This document shows, one piece after another, positions 19,301 through 31,288 of a stretch of 64,000 nt of DNA. The stretch lies in assembly GCA_964016875.1 (NCBI GenBank), contig OZ024721.1, positions 1,059,001 to 1,123,000 of the forward strand, written 5' to 3'. The DNA is from Fallopia convolvulus (lineage: Eukaryota > Streptophyta > Magnoliopsida > Caryophyllales > Polygonaceae). Numbering within the stretch: the stretch's first letter is position 1; every line of letters starts with the position of its first letter. The position numbers and the translations under genes are program-made. The notes beneath the pieces are model-generated. The model was not told where the DNA came from, did no database searches, and saw only the letters and a program-made list of their open reading frames with translations.

Positions 19301-20077
19301 CTATCTCAGTTCATGCAAGAACCCAAGGACGACCACTGGCAGGCCGCTTTGCGTGTTCTTCATTATATTAAGGGGCATCCGGGACAGGGACTTGTTCTCT
19401 CTCGTCATAGTTCTTTACAGTTGACGGCTTATTGTGACTCTGATTGGGCCGCCTGTCCTCTCACAAGACGTTCTTCGACTGGTTATTTCGTCTCTTTGGG
19501 TGATTCTCCTGTTTCTTGGAAAACCAAGAAACAACAGACCGTCTCCCGTTCTTCTGCTAAGGCTGAGTATCGGGCTATGGCATATGCTGCTTGTGAGCTT
19601 ATTTGGCTTAAGGCTTTTCTACGTGATCTTGGTTTTCTGTATTCTTCTCCTATGCAGTTAGTATCTGATAGTCAGGCTGCTCTACATATTGCTGCCAACC
19701 CGGTTTTCCATGAGCGTACCAAACACATCGAGATTGACTGCCATTTCGTTCGCGATTTGATACAGTCAGGCTGCATTCGTACTTCTTATGTTCGGTCTAG
19801 TGATCAACTAGCCGATTTATTTACCAAGGCATTAGGGAGGCAACCTTTCTTGTATTTGTTGTCCAAGTTGGGCATTCGTGATTTGCATGCTCCACCTTGA
19901 GGGGGAGTATTAGGATAAGTTTATCTTAGGATGATTTATTCCTTATGTAATTATATGTATTTATTTCTTTCCTTGTAAATCCTTAAGGCCCAAGCTAGGG
20001 TTTCCTATATACTGTAAATCTTATCAATAAGAAGATCAGAGGAAATTCTCACAATTGACTGCGTCTCTGATTTCACA
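16344..20077 (+). mobile_element. Ty1/copia retrotransposon with deleted gag
   Basis: LTRs 16344-16513 and 19908-20077 are 170 bp each and differ at three positions. They are flanked by GGTAG duplications (16339-16343 and 20078-20082). The PBS TGGCATCAGAGCC follows the left LTR at 16514; a polypurine tract GAGGGGGAG precedes the right LTR. Both LTRs begin TA, not TG. At 3734 bp it is about 1 kb shorter than usual because most of gag is missing. Confidence 0.95.
16629..19900 (+). pseudogene. Copia gag-pol remnant (protease, integrase, RT, RNase H)
   Basis: The frame starts MADPTTAADRRS and passes after about 30 residues to a gag C-terminal stub (DIEWQRMFEML) and the protease motif WILDSDASYHMTG. 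The catalytic D-S-G-A reads D-S-D-A. The integrase core follows (HADVWGPY, FRTDNGTEF, PQQNGRVERK). One G is missing near 17696, shifting the frame. Stops then interrupt the reading at 18314-18316 (TAG), 18644-18646 (TGA) and 18863-18865 (TAG). Reverse transcriptase has YVDDL at about 18942; RNase H has SRSSAKAEYRA and the FTKALGRQPF end. Stops are consistent with C-to-T decay. It cannot move by its own proteins. Confidence 0.9.
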
Positions 20078-20082
20078 GGTAG

Positions 20083-20384
20083 AGATGATAGTATACTATT
20101 TAGCTAAGTTTACTTAATTTATTTTTCTTTTTCAGGGACTTGCACAGTAGAGGAAGGGATTATTTGTTTCTTTATGCAAAGGTTAAGAGTTTTTATTGGC
20201 AATATCACAATGGTATTTCTATAATTTTCTTAAACTCGGGGGTTTTGTAAAAAGTCTTTATCATTTTCTTGTGCAAGTAAATGAATACCTAATAGTTTAT
20301 ATTTTCCTTTTTTTAGTTAATTCTTCCACTAGTATCCGGAAGTTTTCGCTTGTTATTGCAAGTGCACAATTATGGTTGTTGGTC
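20083..20384. other. Short intergenic stretch
   Basis: It continues the pre-insertion sequence interrupted by the copia element (agtattggta before, agatgatagtatac after). No gene seen. Confidence 0.4.
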
Positions 20385-20466
20385 ATTTTACTAACACCTT
20401 CATATTAACTATTGAAAATGATAAGAACCCTAGTTTGATCACAAAACAAGCAAAACAGGACGATCT

Positions 20467-23400
20467 TGCTAGAATGTAGAATTCCCCTTAGGATTGCTAT
20501 TCTCTTCAATAATCAATATATAGTATAATTACAAGGATGAAGCCTAAGTTAGGCCCAATATACAAATATACAATAATATATATGTTAACACACCCCCGTA
20601 GTCAAAACGGGAGAGGACCTAACAGTGAGACTGTCTCTGAAATCAAGAAATAATGAACGTGGCAAACCCTTTGTAAAAATGTCAGCATATTGATATGATG
20701 ACGGGACATGGAGAACTTGAACATGTCCAATGGCGACCTTATCTCGAACAAAATGGATGTCCAACTCAACATGCTTGGTACGCTGGTGTTGAACGGGATT
20801 GTGCGCAAGATAAGTGGCAGACACATTATCTATATACACAAGCGTAGCCCGAGAGAGAGGACAATGTAGTTCGAAAAGAAGGTTACGAAGCCATGAACAT
20901 TCAGCAACAACATTAGCGACGTCTCTGTACTCAGCCTCTGCACTAGATCTGGAAATCACACCCTGACGTTTGGAGGACCAGGAAACGAGAGTGTCATTCA
21001 GAAAGACACAATATCCCGATGTCGATCGACGAGTATCAAGGCACCCGACCCAATCAGCATCAGTATATGCAATTAGATGTGGTGTAGCAGACGGTGTAAT
21101 AGTAATCCCATAATCAAGAGTGCCAGGTACATAACGAATTATACGCTTAAGAGCATGAAAATGGCTCTATCTAGGATCATGCATAAACAGACAAACCTGC
21201 TGAACTGCATAAGATATGTCAGGACGTGTGAAAGTTAAATACTGAAGTGCACCAGCAAGACTTCTGTAAAGTGTAGGATCAGGAACAGGAGGACCGGCAT
21301 TAGCGCAGAGCTTAGTGCCGGGCTCTACAGGAGTAACCGAAGGCCTAAACGAAGACATGGATGCTCGTTCAACAATCTCACGAGCATATTTGCCCGGACA
21401 CAAAAACAAACCAGAATCATGTTTGCGTGCTAAAATGCCGAGAAAATAAGCCAGAGGCCCTAAGTCAGACATGGCAAATTCCCGACTAAGTAGACGGATA
21501 ATGTGCTGACGAAGAGAGTCAGAGGATGCTGTAAGAATAATGTCGTCGACATAGAGAAGCAAATAAGTTGTATTATGGCCCTGACGCAATATAAATAAAG
21601 AGGAATCACTCTTACTGCCGACGAAACCGAGAGTGTAAAGATATGCTGCAAACCGCTGGTACATGGCCTTGGGAGCCTGTTTGAGACAATAAAGCGACTT
21701 TCGTAATCGGCGCACATGCTTGGGATACTCAGAGTCAACAAAACCCGGGGGCTGAAACATGTAAATTGTCTCTCGAAGATGGCCATGGAGAAATGCTTTC
21801 TTGACATCTAATTGATGAATTTGCCAAGAACGGGAAACATCAAGATGTAACACAGTGCGAATAGTAGCCGGTTTGACAACCGGGCTAAAGGTCTCATCGC
21901 AATCAATCCCGATTTCTTGTGAACGTCCATTGGCAACGAGGCGAGCCTTGTACCGCTCTAACGAACCCTTAGAGCGAAACTTATGCCGAAAAAGCCACAT
22001 GCATCGAACCACATTTGCCTTGGGTGGACGAGGTACCAATTCCCAAGTTCCATTACTAATAAGAGCTCGATATTCGTCTTTCATGGCGTCACACCAATTT
22101 GGGTCAAGGAGGGTGGATTTATGTGATGTGGGTAAGGGAGAGAGATTGGGTTGTGATGTGGTGGAATTGAGGTCAAAAATAGCCCGGGTTTGAAAATTCC
22201 CGCTTTGCTCCGAGTAGTCATAGAGTGTGTATTGGGAGGCGGGGATTGGGGAGAGGCGCGGTTTGGGGTTGGGGGAGCGCGGTCGCGGTTTGGGGTCTCT
22301 GACCGCGCTTCGCCCGCATAATCGTAATCATGTGGAGCGCGGTTTGGGGACTTGGGAGCGCGGTCGCAGTTTGGGGTGCCATCCCGCACTTCGCCCGCAG
22401 AATCGTAATCTTGCGGAGCACGGTTTGGGGACGCAGGAGCGCGGTCGCGGTTTGGGGTCTCTGACCGCGCTTCACCCACAAAAACTTGATCCTGCGGAGC
22501 GCGGTTTTGAGGCGAATGAGACTGCACTGACGCATCCGGCGAGTTAGGGGGCGGAAATAAAAATAGAGGGGAAATGGACTCAGAATTGGGACTGGAATCT
22601 GATGAATTAGGACTGCAAAAGGGGAAACATGACTCATTGAAAGTGACATGTCTAGACAAGATGATTTTATGAGTTTGGAGGTCATAACATATGTAACCCC
22701 TGTGATTGTTCAGATATCCCAAAAAGACACAAGGTGTAGAACGGGGCTGAAGTTTATGATTGATTTGAGAGGTCAAGTTAGGGAAACAAAGACACTCGAA
22801 AACCCGAAGGTGATCATAGGTAGGTGTGCAGTTGTATAGGAGTTGTGTGGGAGACCGATTTTGAAGTAGAGGAGAGGGTAGAATGTTGAGGAGATAAGCG
22901 GTTGTGGATGCCGCATAGGCCCAAAAAACAGGTGGTAAAGACGCATGAAGAAGTAGGCTTCGTACCATATTTGTGATTGTACGAATACTACGCTCGGCTT
23001 TGCCATTTTGAGAAGAGGTGTATGGGCAAGTGAAGCGAAACGAAATGCCATGGGTTTGAAAGAACCGATGAAATTCATGGTTATCAAATTCTTTTCCCAT
23101 ATCACATTGAAAGGATTTGATTTGGCAGTTGAATTGTGTTTGGACGAATTTATGAAAGCGAACGAAATGATCAAACAGTTGTGACTTGTATTTAAGCGGA
23201 AAGATACAAAGAAAATGAGAATAATCATCCAAAAACACCAAGTAATATTTATGACCAGCCAAACTAGTAATAAGAGAGGTCCAAAGATCACTATGAATAA
23301 TATGAAAAGGTGCAACAGACACAGTTTTAGACTGAAAGAAAGGCAGTTTGGTATGCTTCCCTAATTGACAAGCTTGACAAGTAGAGGAATCATACTTTTT

Positions 23401-25354
23401 ATTACACTTAGATAAAACAGAATGCTTAAGCAAAGAAAAGACAGGAGCGCCAGGATGACCGCAACGAGCATGCCAAACTGGCGTAGACACAACTGAGAAA
23501 ATGGAAGGGCTGGACGACCGAGGTGAAGACGCAGGCTGACACGTGACCGGGTAAAGCTCGTCGGAGCTAGTGCATCTCATTCGAGGAGTTCCCGTGTGAA
23601 GATACTTTACAGAAAAACCAAATGGGTCAAATTCAACGGAAATATTGTTATCAGAAGTGAATTGCCTAACAGAAATAAGGTTTTTAATAAGGTTTGGGGC
23701 AACTAGGACGTTGTTAAGACGGAGGGGTTTTGTTTTGGTTGGTAGAGTGGTTGATCCGTGACCCAAACATGGAATGTGCTTGCCATTTCCGACTATTATC
23801 GAATGAGAATTACTCTTAGAAGTAAAAGACGAGAGATTACCTTGGTTGTGTGTCATGTTGGAAGACGCCCCGGTGTCCATGTACCAATTGTTGTCCAGCG
23901 GATACAGCGTCATAGTGTTGAAAGCTTGATTCAAATCCGTCATTTGCTGATAGCCATGGTCGGGATATGAGTACACCGTGTGAGCTTGCTGCATAGGAGA
24001 TTGAGGGGCTGGGCCGAGTAGGCCTTGCGTTGGAAGCCATGGATACGGGCATGGAGGTTGATTCCAAACTGTGGAAGGCCAAGGCTGATGGTTCTGGTTA
24101 ATCGGGATCCATCCGTAAGGAGTACGCTGGAACTAGACGCCCGCGCCCGCGGCCCCTGTCGCGCCCGCGGTTGTTGTTGTTGTCGCGCCCGCTGTTGTCG
24201 GATTGCGCAGATTGTTGGGCCGGCGGATCAACAGGTGGGGGGTCGGAGTGGTGGTGGTGTTGAGGGCTTTAACCTCAGCCTTTAGCGCATCGCGCTTCTC
24301 TCGACAGGTTTCTTCAAGCAAAATCATCGATCGGGCTTGAGCAAAATCGAGAAGCGGAATGCGTTGTTGAATTAAACTTGCAACCGTATCATATTCAACA
24401 GATAAGCCTGAAATCAGTTGGATGACCATTTGCTTCTGAGAGACCGGGAAATCGACATTGGCCATCTGATCTGTAAGATCTTTCATGTGTTGACAGTAAG
24501 CCGAAACCGATGGAAACGACTCAAGGCGGCATCGCGAGAACTCGTTTTGCAAGTAAACCGCCCGAGAGGCCTTATTGTCTTGAAAAATGTCTTGCTGGCG
24601 ATTCCAGGCAGACATATCAGTCGCTTCCGGTGTGAGAATAGTAAGCAGCAGGTCAGACGAGATAGTGGCATAGATCCATCGAAGAATTATGGCATCTAAT
24701 TGATTCCATAAGGCATTATCCACATCAGAAGGGCGGGGGACGGATGGATCGATGTGATCAAGCACCCGATGCGCACGAGCAGCGACACGAAAGAGGGCAA
24801 CCCATGCATTATACTTCATATTAGAAGCATCAAGCACCAGCGGAATGAGATTTTTGATGTTGGAAACCGCTAAGGCAGAATGAAACGGCGATTTGTTGTT
24901 TGAGGATCCCGATGCAGACGCATCAGAAATTAGCATCGTGACTTCCGGCGTGGATTTTCCGTCTAGCACAACCGGAGTTTTCGGATCCAGATTTGTTGGG
25001 GTTTTCGACGATTCGTCGTCCGACATGATGAAGAGGCAATTTGATGAGGGTTTAATGAACCGAGGGGAGTGGAAAGAAGGTGGGAAGCGGAGGTTCTCAA
25101 GGAACAACCGGTAGGATCGGGAAGGAGAGGCCGGCGGCGCAAGAGGATGGCGTGGCGGCGGAGGTGCGGCCGATGAAGAGGGGGGCGGCGGCACAGCGAG
25201 GCTAGGTTTAGGGTTAGGCTCGTGATACCGTGCTAGAATGTAGAATTCCCCTTAGGGTTGCCATTCTCTTCATTAATCAATATATAGTATAATTACAAGG
25301 CTGAAGCCCAAGTTAGGCCCAATATACAAATATACAATAATATATATGTTAACA
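20467..25354 (-). mobile_element. Ty1/copia retrotransposon inserted in copy 2
   Basis: LTRs 20467-20590 and 25231-25354 are 124 bp each, TGCTAGAATG...TATGTTAACA, with five differences. The target duplication GATCT lies at 20462-20466 and 25355-25359. Copy 1 has the empty site (gatctaaaag near 9155). The PBS GGTATCACGAGCC lies just inside the right LTR on the minus strand; a polypurine tract precedes the left LTR. At 4888 bp it is structurally full length. Confidence 0.95.
20585..25026 (-). pseudogene. Copia gag-pol polyprotein, lightly damaged
   Basis: The likely start is ATG at 25026 (MSDDESSKTP); an upstream in-frame ATG at 25194 gives a Pro-rich leader. gag (copia UBN2 type) runs to TAG at 24133 and then reads on in the same frame into protease (WYMDTGASSNMTH), the GAG-pre-integrase zinc motif and integrase (FQCDMGKEF, SSQNGKAERS). 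A frameshift lies near 22100-22130, before WCDAMKDEYRAL. Reverse transcriptase has YVDDIILTA. A second TAG at about 21167 falls after FMHDPR, then RNase H (SRSSAEAEYR, FTKGLPR) ends near 20585. Both TAGs could be C-to-T changes of CAG. I see no CCHC knuckle; a Gly/Thr/Ala-rich tract occupies the gag end. The proline/asparagine-rich repeats around 22220-22520 are a spacer before RT. Confidence 0.88.
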
Positions 25355-25617
25355 GATCTAAAAGTACTAGATGTAACAAGAGAAGCCTACGATTGTCCAT
25401 TTTTCTCTTCAAATTTTAATAGATAGAAGTAAACGTACACGACACATACAATAGATAAACAGATAGATATCTCATATTGTTCAATCACAAACACAAACAA
25501 AAGCACACACATACATATATATGTAGGTCCGACACACAAGAGGGTTTATTTATACACATGTAGATCAAGCAACAACCTTATTAACTTACTAGTGTCATCA
25601 TCAGGGACTTATTTGTT

Positions 25618-25645
25618 CACACACACACACACACACACACACACA
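25618..25645. repeat. (CA)14 microsatellite
   Basis: Found only in copy 2, in the 3' flank of its ADP-ribosyltransferase-hemopexin gene. It is a convenient marker to tell the copies apart. Confidence 0.95.
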
Positions 25646-25717
25646 TCCCACTGCGTTAGAGGATAGCAAAGTATTGTAGGCAGATATGGATGATTATAAA
25701 TATGATAGTAAGAGATA

Positions 25718-27779
25718 TCACAGCTCTTCATGTCCATGCGCAGGGTCAGGCCTAGAGTGTTCATGGTAGTCGAGACCGTGGTTTTTATGAGGCAAGACAG
25801 TGGCCAAAGAGGGCCAATTAGGAGTTATTTTCTTGGGTCCACCAATGATGTAGTCTTTAGTGCCTCCAGGAGCAAAGTTGATGAGCGCATATTGATCCCC
25901 TTTGAAAAGATATGCCTCGTTTTTGCTATGGGAAGAAAAGGCTGCATCGATTCCGCTCTCAAAGATGGTGTTCTTCAAGCTATAATAGCCTTCTGTGATC
26001 TTCTTAGGTCCGCCAATGAGCTTTGGTTGTTTATAGTTAATGAGAGCATATTGGTTCCCTTTAAAAATGTAAGCTTCGTACTTTGCTGATGACTCGAAAG
26101 CAGCATCGACACCAGTCTCAAAACCAGTGCCTTTAAAGAAAGGGAACATCTCGACTATGGTCAAGGGTCCTTTGATAATATAGTCATCGGTTGTTCGAGG
26201 AGCAAAGTTGATGCGGGCACATAGGTTGCCTGAGAAGATGTAGGCTTCTTTACTGTCATGAGACCCGAAAGCACAATCGACCCCATGCTCTGCAAAGGTC
26301 GTGTTTCCTAGGGAAGGAAATCCGTCACATATAAGAAGCGGCCCGTTTAAGATCCTGTCTTTTGTAGAGCCAGGAGCATAGTCTATTAGCACATACTCAT
26401 TCCTCATGAACAAGTAGGCTTCATTGGTGTAGTAAGAACGGAATGCTGCATTTATGTAGCTGTCAGTGTTGGGCGCCTTCTCGGCATACCATATGGAAGT
26501 TGCACTTGGGGTATTACTACTCGTGTTGGTTGGGAATACTGATCGTTTGTCCCTTCTAGGTTGGGGATCAGTGTAATTAATGTTGAGTAGTTCCCTTCTA
26601 TTGTTTATCATGCAATAATCTATTGGGTTTTGGATGGTAAGGAGTCTTCTTGTTGGGTGAGATGCAGGGTCGAAGTATGGGTTTATTAGCAAAGTCTGAT
26701 CCACTCTCTCCCGTCTCAAATGCCCCGCCCTGCATCAATATTTAAAAAAATATATTTTTTTATAATTTTATTAATATATAAAATATTTTATTTTAAAAAA
26801 CTCATTGGGTTTTCGGGTCGACCTGAAAACCCGACGAGTTTTTCTAAAAAAAGTTTTTGGGGTTTGTGTGTAAAAATCATTTTTCAACCCGATTGACTTT
26901 GTCAAACGGGTCGACCCGCAAACCCGACGAGTTTTTCAAATGCCCCGTCCTGCATCAATATTTTAAATATATATATATATATTTTTATAATTATATTAAT
27001 ATTTAAAATTCAAATCGACCAGCAAACCCGACGAGTTTTTCTAAAAAAAAAACATTTTTTGGGTTTGTGTGTACAAAAAAATATTTTTCAACCCGATTGA
27101 CTTAGTCAAATGGGTCAACCCGCGACCTGACCCGTTAGACCCATGGGTCAGGTTGTGGGTCATTTTTTTTGCATGTCGCAGGTCGGTGGGGTCAACCCGT
27201 TGAGCATCCATAAAAGAGTAAAGGGTTTACTTACGCGGTGCCGACAAGTCTGAAACGCTGAGCAGAGCGAATATATTGACGGTTGATACCAATGACAAAG
27301 GCGACTTCGTCTTGGGCTTGGTATCTATAATTGGCAAGAGTCTGAGCAACCCAAATGCCACCAGGAGCATATATCTCGTAACGCCATACTTCACGGTTTC
27401 TATAACTGTTAGTCTGAGGAGTCCACTCACTACTGAGGGTGGTACTAACAAAGGCATAGTTGTTTCGATGTGGTTGCATAGGTGAACCTGCATTGTAGAC
27501 GTAGTCATGGATGTTGTAGTAAATGTTGTCTGCAGTGTTCCCTTGTGCATCGGCTCGGAACCCATTTATGAACACCTGACTCGGTTCAAGAGAGTTCCAC
27601 CGGAAAACATGTCGGTGTATGTCCTCTTCATTGTAGCTACTCCTATACACCACAGACTCGTGATTGTAGTGGAACAGAGCTTGTACTAACCCATCTGCCT
27701 CTTGCTCTCCTTCTCTCCCAACTGGTTGAGCTAGGTGAGCTGAGCATCCTCTGCTTAGCTTATATGTTGGGATTGCCAT
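25718..27779 (-). CDS. ADP-ribosyltransferase (enterotoxin-A-like) fused to hemopexin/albumin-2 propeller, copy 2
   Basis: Exons 27235-27779 and 25718-26729 have the same lengths (545 and 1012 bases) and phases as copy 1, giving 518 residues. The start chosen is the ATG shared with copy 1. In copy 2 the frame also extends ten codons upstream to an ATG at 27809, absent from copy 1. The candidate catalytic Arg, Ser and Glu and the Q-x-E loop are unchanged. Against copy 1, exon 2 differs at about 20 residues and about 13 synonymous sites by my hand count, clustered in the third propeller blade and the C-terminal tail. The C-terminus is HEEL instead of HDEL, which may weaken ER retrieval. No frame damage is visible, so both copies probably make protein. 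Function is inferred as for copy 1. The copia insertion lies 360 bases beyond its 3' end and may affect its termination or expression. Confidence 0.8.
26715..27230. repeat. Repeat-built intron of copy 2
   Basis: The 505-base intron (26730-27234) has the same structure as in copy 1, with the acceptor-side block duplicated inside the intron near 26938. Small indels sit in its A/T runs. Confidence 0.7.
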
Positions 27780-28283
27780 CCTTTTCGTTTGACTCCCTTT
27801 TATAGACATAAAAATCAGTGTTAAGGGTTAAATGTAATGAATTATGTGTACGATGTATCTTATAAACATATTAATTAAATAACGATAACAATAACAAAAT
27901 ATTTTTTCATTAATTTTTAAAATTATCCTTTAATTTTGGATAAATTATATATTAATATATGAAAATTATTAGGACACATATTAAATATATCAAATATCGT
28001 TTAAAAATAATCAAGACAAACATGTCTTAATATTCTTTAAATTTGTTCACTTTTCCACAATAAAAAATAACTATGCAAACCTTTTTTGTAACTGTGTAAT
28101 TTTTTTTAATAAACCAAAAATTATTTAATTGTTTTTATATAAATATAAACTAATTAACCTATAAATTAGAGATTTACAATTAAATATAATAAACCTAATC
28201 CACTTTTATAATTATCTCTTCTTCTACCAAAATTTAACTAGTGCGGCCGGTATTGATTTCTGTGCAAATATAAGCTTACTTTA

Positions 28284-28617
28284 GGGCTTGTTTGGTTGAA
28301 TGTAGGAAGTAAAATTCCCATGAAATTATTTCCTTTCATTTAAATTCCTATTATTTAAAATTTCATGGAATTGAGATAATGTGTTTGGCTGAATTTTTAA
28401 TTTTATAATTTTAAATAAAGAAAGTTAAGATTTTACATAAATAAAACGAGGAATTGAAATTTAACAAGGAGTGCTAGGTAAGTCTACCTCCCACAAAACG
28501 CAGGAAGTTAAAATTCCAACGAATTTAAATTCACGTAATTTTTCATCATAATTTTTCAACCAAACACTTATATTTTATTTTATTTTATGTGATTTAAAAT
28601 ATTATCCAAACAAGCAC
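28284..28617. mobile_element. PIF/Harbinger-type MITE upstream of copy 2
   Basis: Orthologous to the element at 11982-12311, with TTA duplications at 28281-28283 and 28618-28620. Confidence 0.8.
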
Positions 28618-28706
28618 TTAGTTACATATATAGGACCTCATAGGAGAGAAAAATAGATGGAGTAACTCATTCAAACTATTTACATACTCAAAGTCGTGTG
28701 ATTTTT

Positions 28707-28742
28707 CAATTATAGATACCAAGCCCAAGACGAAGTCGCCTT
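28707..28742 (+). repeat. 36-bp inverted piece of the catalytic-loop exon, copy 2
   Basis: An exact inverse complement of 27298-27333 and identical to the copy 1 block, although the surrounding non-coding DNA of the two copies has diverged by substitutions and indels. Confidence 0.9.
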
Positions 28743-29059
28743 GTCAAATTAAATGACCATGAACATCTAAATTTATCAAATTTATCTCGTAAACTTTTAC
28801 TAATGGGAGTGCTAACTATTTCGAATTCATTAAAATATTTATAACAAATGCTAATAAAACATGAAGCGTAAACATTCAAGAACTAGCTAGATAAAGCTTA
28901 GATACTCATACCTTAAATACTTGAAAATACCTCAAAACAGATGATCTTTTTTTTGCATGGCCTTGTTGTAATACAATAATGGGTTTTTATAGGCCTTCGA
29001 ACGATACTATTTTGCTTGTGCTTTCAAGGAATCCTGCTTTAATGAAGGAATACACCTTA

Positions 29060-29527
29060 GTTTTTCTTTGGTTGGATGTGGAAGATATAATTCGTAGGAG
29101 TTTAAATCCGAGAATTTAAATTTGGAAAAATTGTATTTCATGTATTTATGTAGGAATTAGATTTTTATATTTTATTTGGTTAAATTAAGTTAAAATTCAT
29201 GAGAATTTAATTAAAATTACCTTAACAATCCTTAACAATGAAAAACATTAAATTAACTTTTGGGTAAAATAAGAGATTTGTAATTTAAAAATAAAAATAA
29301 AAGAATTTTTTTTTAAAAAAATATGGTGAAATTAAAACTTACCTACCCTCACCATAGTAATTGCAATTTCCCTATTTTGTAGGAAATACAATTCATCCAA
29401 ATTTAAGTTGATGTATTTTTATTTTAATTATTTTTCAACTAAACACATGTATTTATTTTTACTTCCTAGAATATTGTAATTCATTGAAATAATTCATGAA
29501 ACTTTCAATGTCAACCAAACCGAGCAG
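29060..29527. mobile_element. PIF/Harbinger-type MITE, uninterrupted counterpart
   Basis: Counterpart of 13067-14023 without the nested MULE-MITE. TTA flanks lie at 29057-29059 and 29528-29530. Confidence 0.7.
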
Positions 29528-29562
29528 TTAGAATTCAACTTAAGTTATGTTCTAATATCTTA

Positions 29563-29847
29563 CTCCGTCCGTTTCGCAATATAAGTTGTTTCTAGCTCTA
29601 AAAGGTGTGTTTCATAATTTAAGTCATTCCTTCCCTTATTTAATGTAAGTCTTTCTAAAATAGGTCATTACTCTATTTAATTTACTTAACATTCCAACAA
29701 CATTCATTAACTCAAGCAACTCTAGTGGTTGAAGAGTTAATGGTACATTGATAAAAACAAACATTAAATTATCATCTTTTCCATTTTAAGCTTGTCTTAA
29801 TTCCTGTGCAAAATCAAAAAACGACTTACATTGCGAAACGAATGTAG
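29563..29847. mobile_element. Stowaway-type MITE
   Basis: TA duplications (29561-29562 and 29848-29849) flank CTCCGTCCGTTTCGCAATAT and its inverse at the right end. Copy 1 lacks it (atcttaggtg near 14055), so it inserted after the duplication. Confidence 0.9.
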
Positions 29848-30371
29848 TACGTGGGATAGATTTCAACACTCACGGACATGCGATCGATGCTTCATGGACA
29901 TGTGTCGTCTACTGTCCTCATCTTTTCCAAAGGTGAGTATAGTGAAATTAATACTATCTTTATTCTTATTATTAGTCGTGGTGGCCACAGATATATTCTA
30001 GTGGCCACCCCAATTATTCCCCTTCAATTATTAATATTCTTATTCTTTTTATCGTATCAAAGCTATTTTTATTCTCTTTTTTTCTTATATTTTTAATACA
30101 GAAAATTTCGAAATATCGTCATCTCAAAATCAAATAGAGAATCTTTTTAAAAAAAAATTATTCATAACCCACTAAAATTATACCAAATTTTCTAAATTTA
30201 AAAGTAAGTCCTTGTCTAAAAAATTACAATATACCATCAACATCAAACCTAAGCTTACTCCAACAAAAATTTGCTGAATAAGTATTTTCTTGATATAATT
30301 TGATGAAAATTTGTATATGTTTGATGAAAAAGTGTATGTATAAAAAATTGTATATGTTTTATGAAAAAACA

Positions 30372-31288
30372 TGTTGGATCGAGAGTGTTAGTTTAGAGTT
30401 GGGAGCGGTAGTTGGATTGTTCCCAAGACAGTAGAAAATAAACTAAACGCAAATAAGACAACAAGATGGGACACGATTCCTTTATAGAAGAACCCCACTA
30501 CAACCAATTAGTTGTATGAGAAAAACTTCTACCTTCTCTTGGAGAATTTTGAATGACTTTCTTCTTTTATTGATTGTTCTCTTAGCTACTAGAAGGAAAA
30601 CTCAAACTTCTCTATTCTTATCCATATCCGAACTATTCTCAACCTATGTACTAAGAACAACAACTCAACTAAAAGCACGAAACTCAAACCTTACACTCTA
30701 TCCTTGAAATGTTACGCAGTTCCCTAGCTCCTGGGAACACTTTATTCACCGTCGTTGACATCAAACACTCGATGTCGGGGACATCTCTAGATCTTCTTCT
30801 TTCTTGACTCAGCTCCTTGAGGATTTCATAAGGCTTTGTGAGAAGTAGTTTGCAAGTGCACTATTCACTGGCTTATATAGGTGTTTGATACTTGGGGCTC
30901 AATCTTCACTTCTTGCACTTGTCCGAAATACCCTTGTCTTGCAAGGCAAGTATGTGTACTTTTTTCACATGTGATTCTAGTTAAATTTTATCAACTCTTC
31001 AATCTCATCGAGCCATTGGATCAATCGTCGCAGTCTGAGGAACAAATTGCACCTTTGTTTTTTCTAGGACAGGCTTCCGTGTTTCACGCTGCATTATTTG
31101 TCTTCACGTGTGTGTTCTCTTCTCATGGGAACAGGTCTCTCTTGAGTTCCCTTGATGGGAACTACTTCTCTTGGCTTTTGAGTTCCTGTATGACATGAGG
31201 TTCCCTTGAAATACTTGGATATAACCGATTAGTTTCCAAATGTAGTTTGTCATTATCAAAACTAGAGACTTCGATCGTTGTTCCAATC
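30372..31288 (-). mobile_element. Probable solo LTR (copia type)
   Basis: On the minus strand it opens TTGGAACAACGATCG, continues with agttttgataatgacaaac (shared with the LTR at 32348) and a TATA segment cctatataagcc near 30875, and ends CTCGATCCAACA. No PBS, coding region or partner LTR adjoins it. Confidence 0.55.

Larger units (their letters stand above)
20385..30269. repeat. Segmental duplication, copy 2
   Basis: Counterpart of 9078-14740. It is expanded to 9.9 kb by a 4.9-kb copia insertion (20467-25354), a CA microsatellite and a Stowaway element (29563-29847). It lacks the MULE-MITE and SINE of copy 1 and about 240 bases near 28810. Confidence 0.9.

Noticed and set aside
22218..22685. 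Pro/Arg/Thr-rich ORFs on both strands with internal repeats
   Set aside because: They lie in the repetitive spacer between integrase and reverse transcriptase of the copia element and are out of frame with it.
27231..27809. Upstream ATG at 27809 as the start of copy 2
   Set aside because: The ten extra codons are not preserved in copy 1, while the downstream ATG and all following sequence are.
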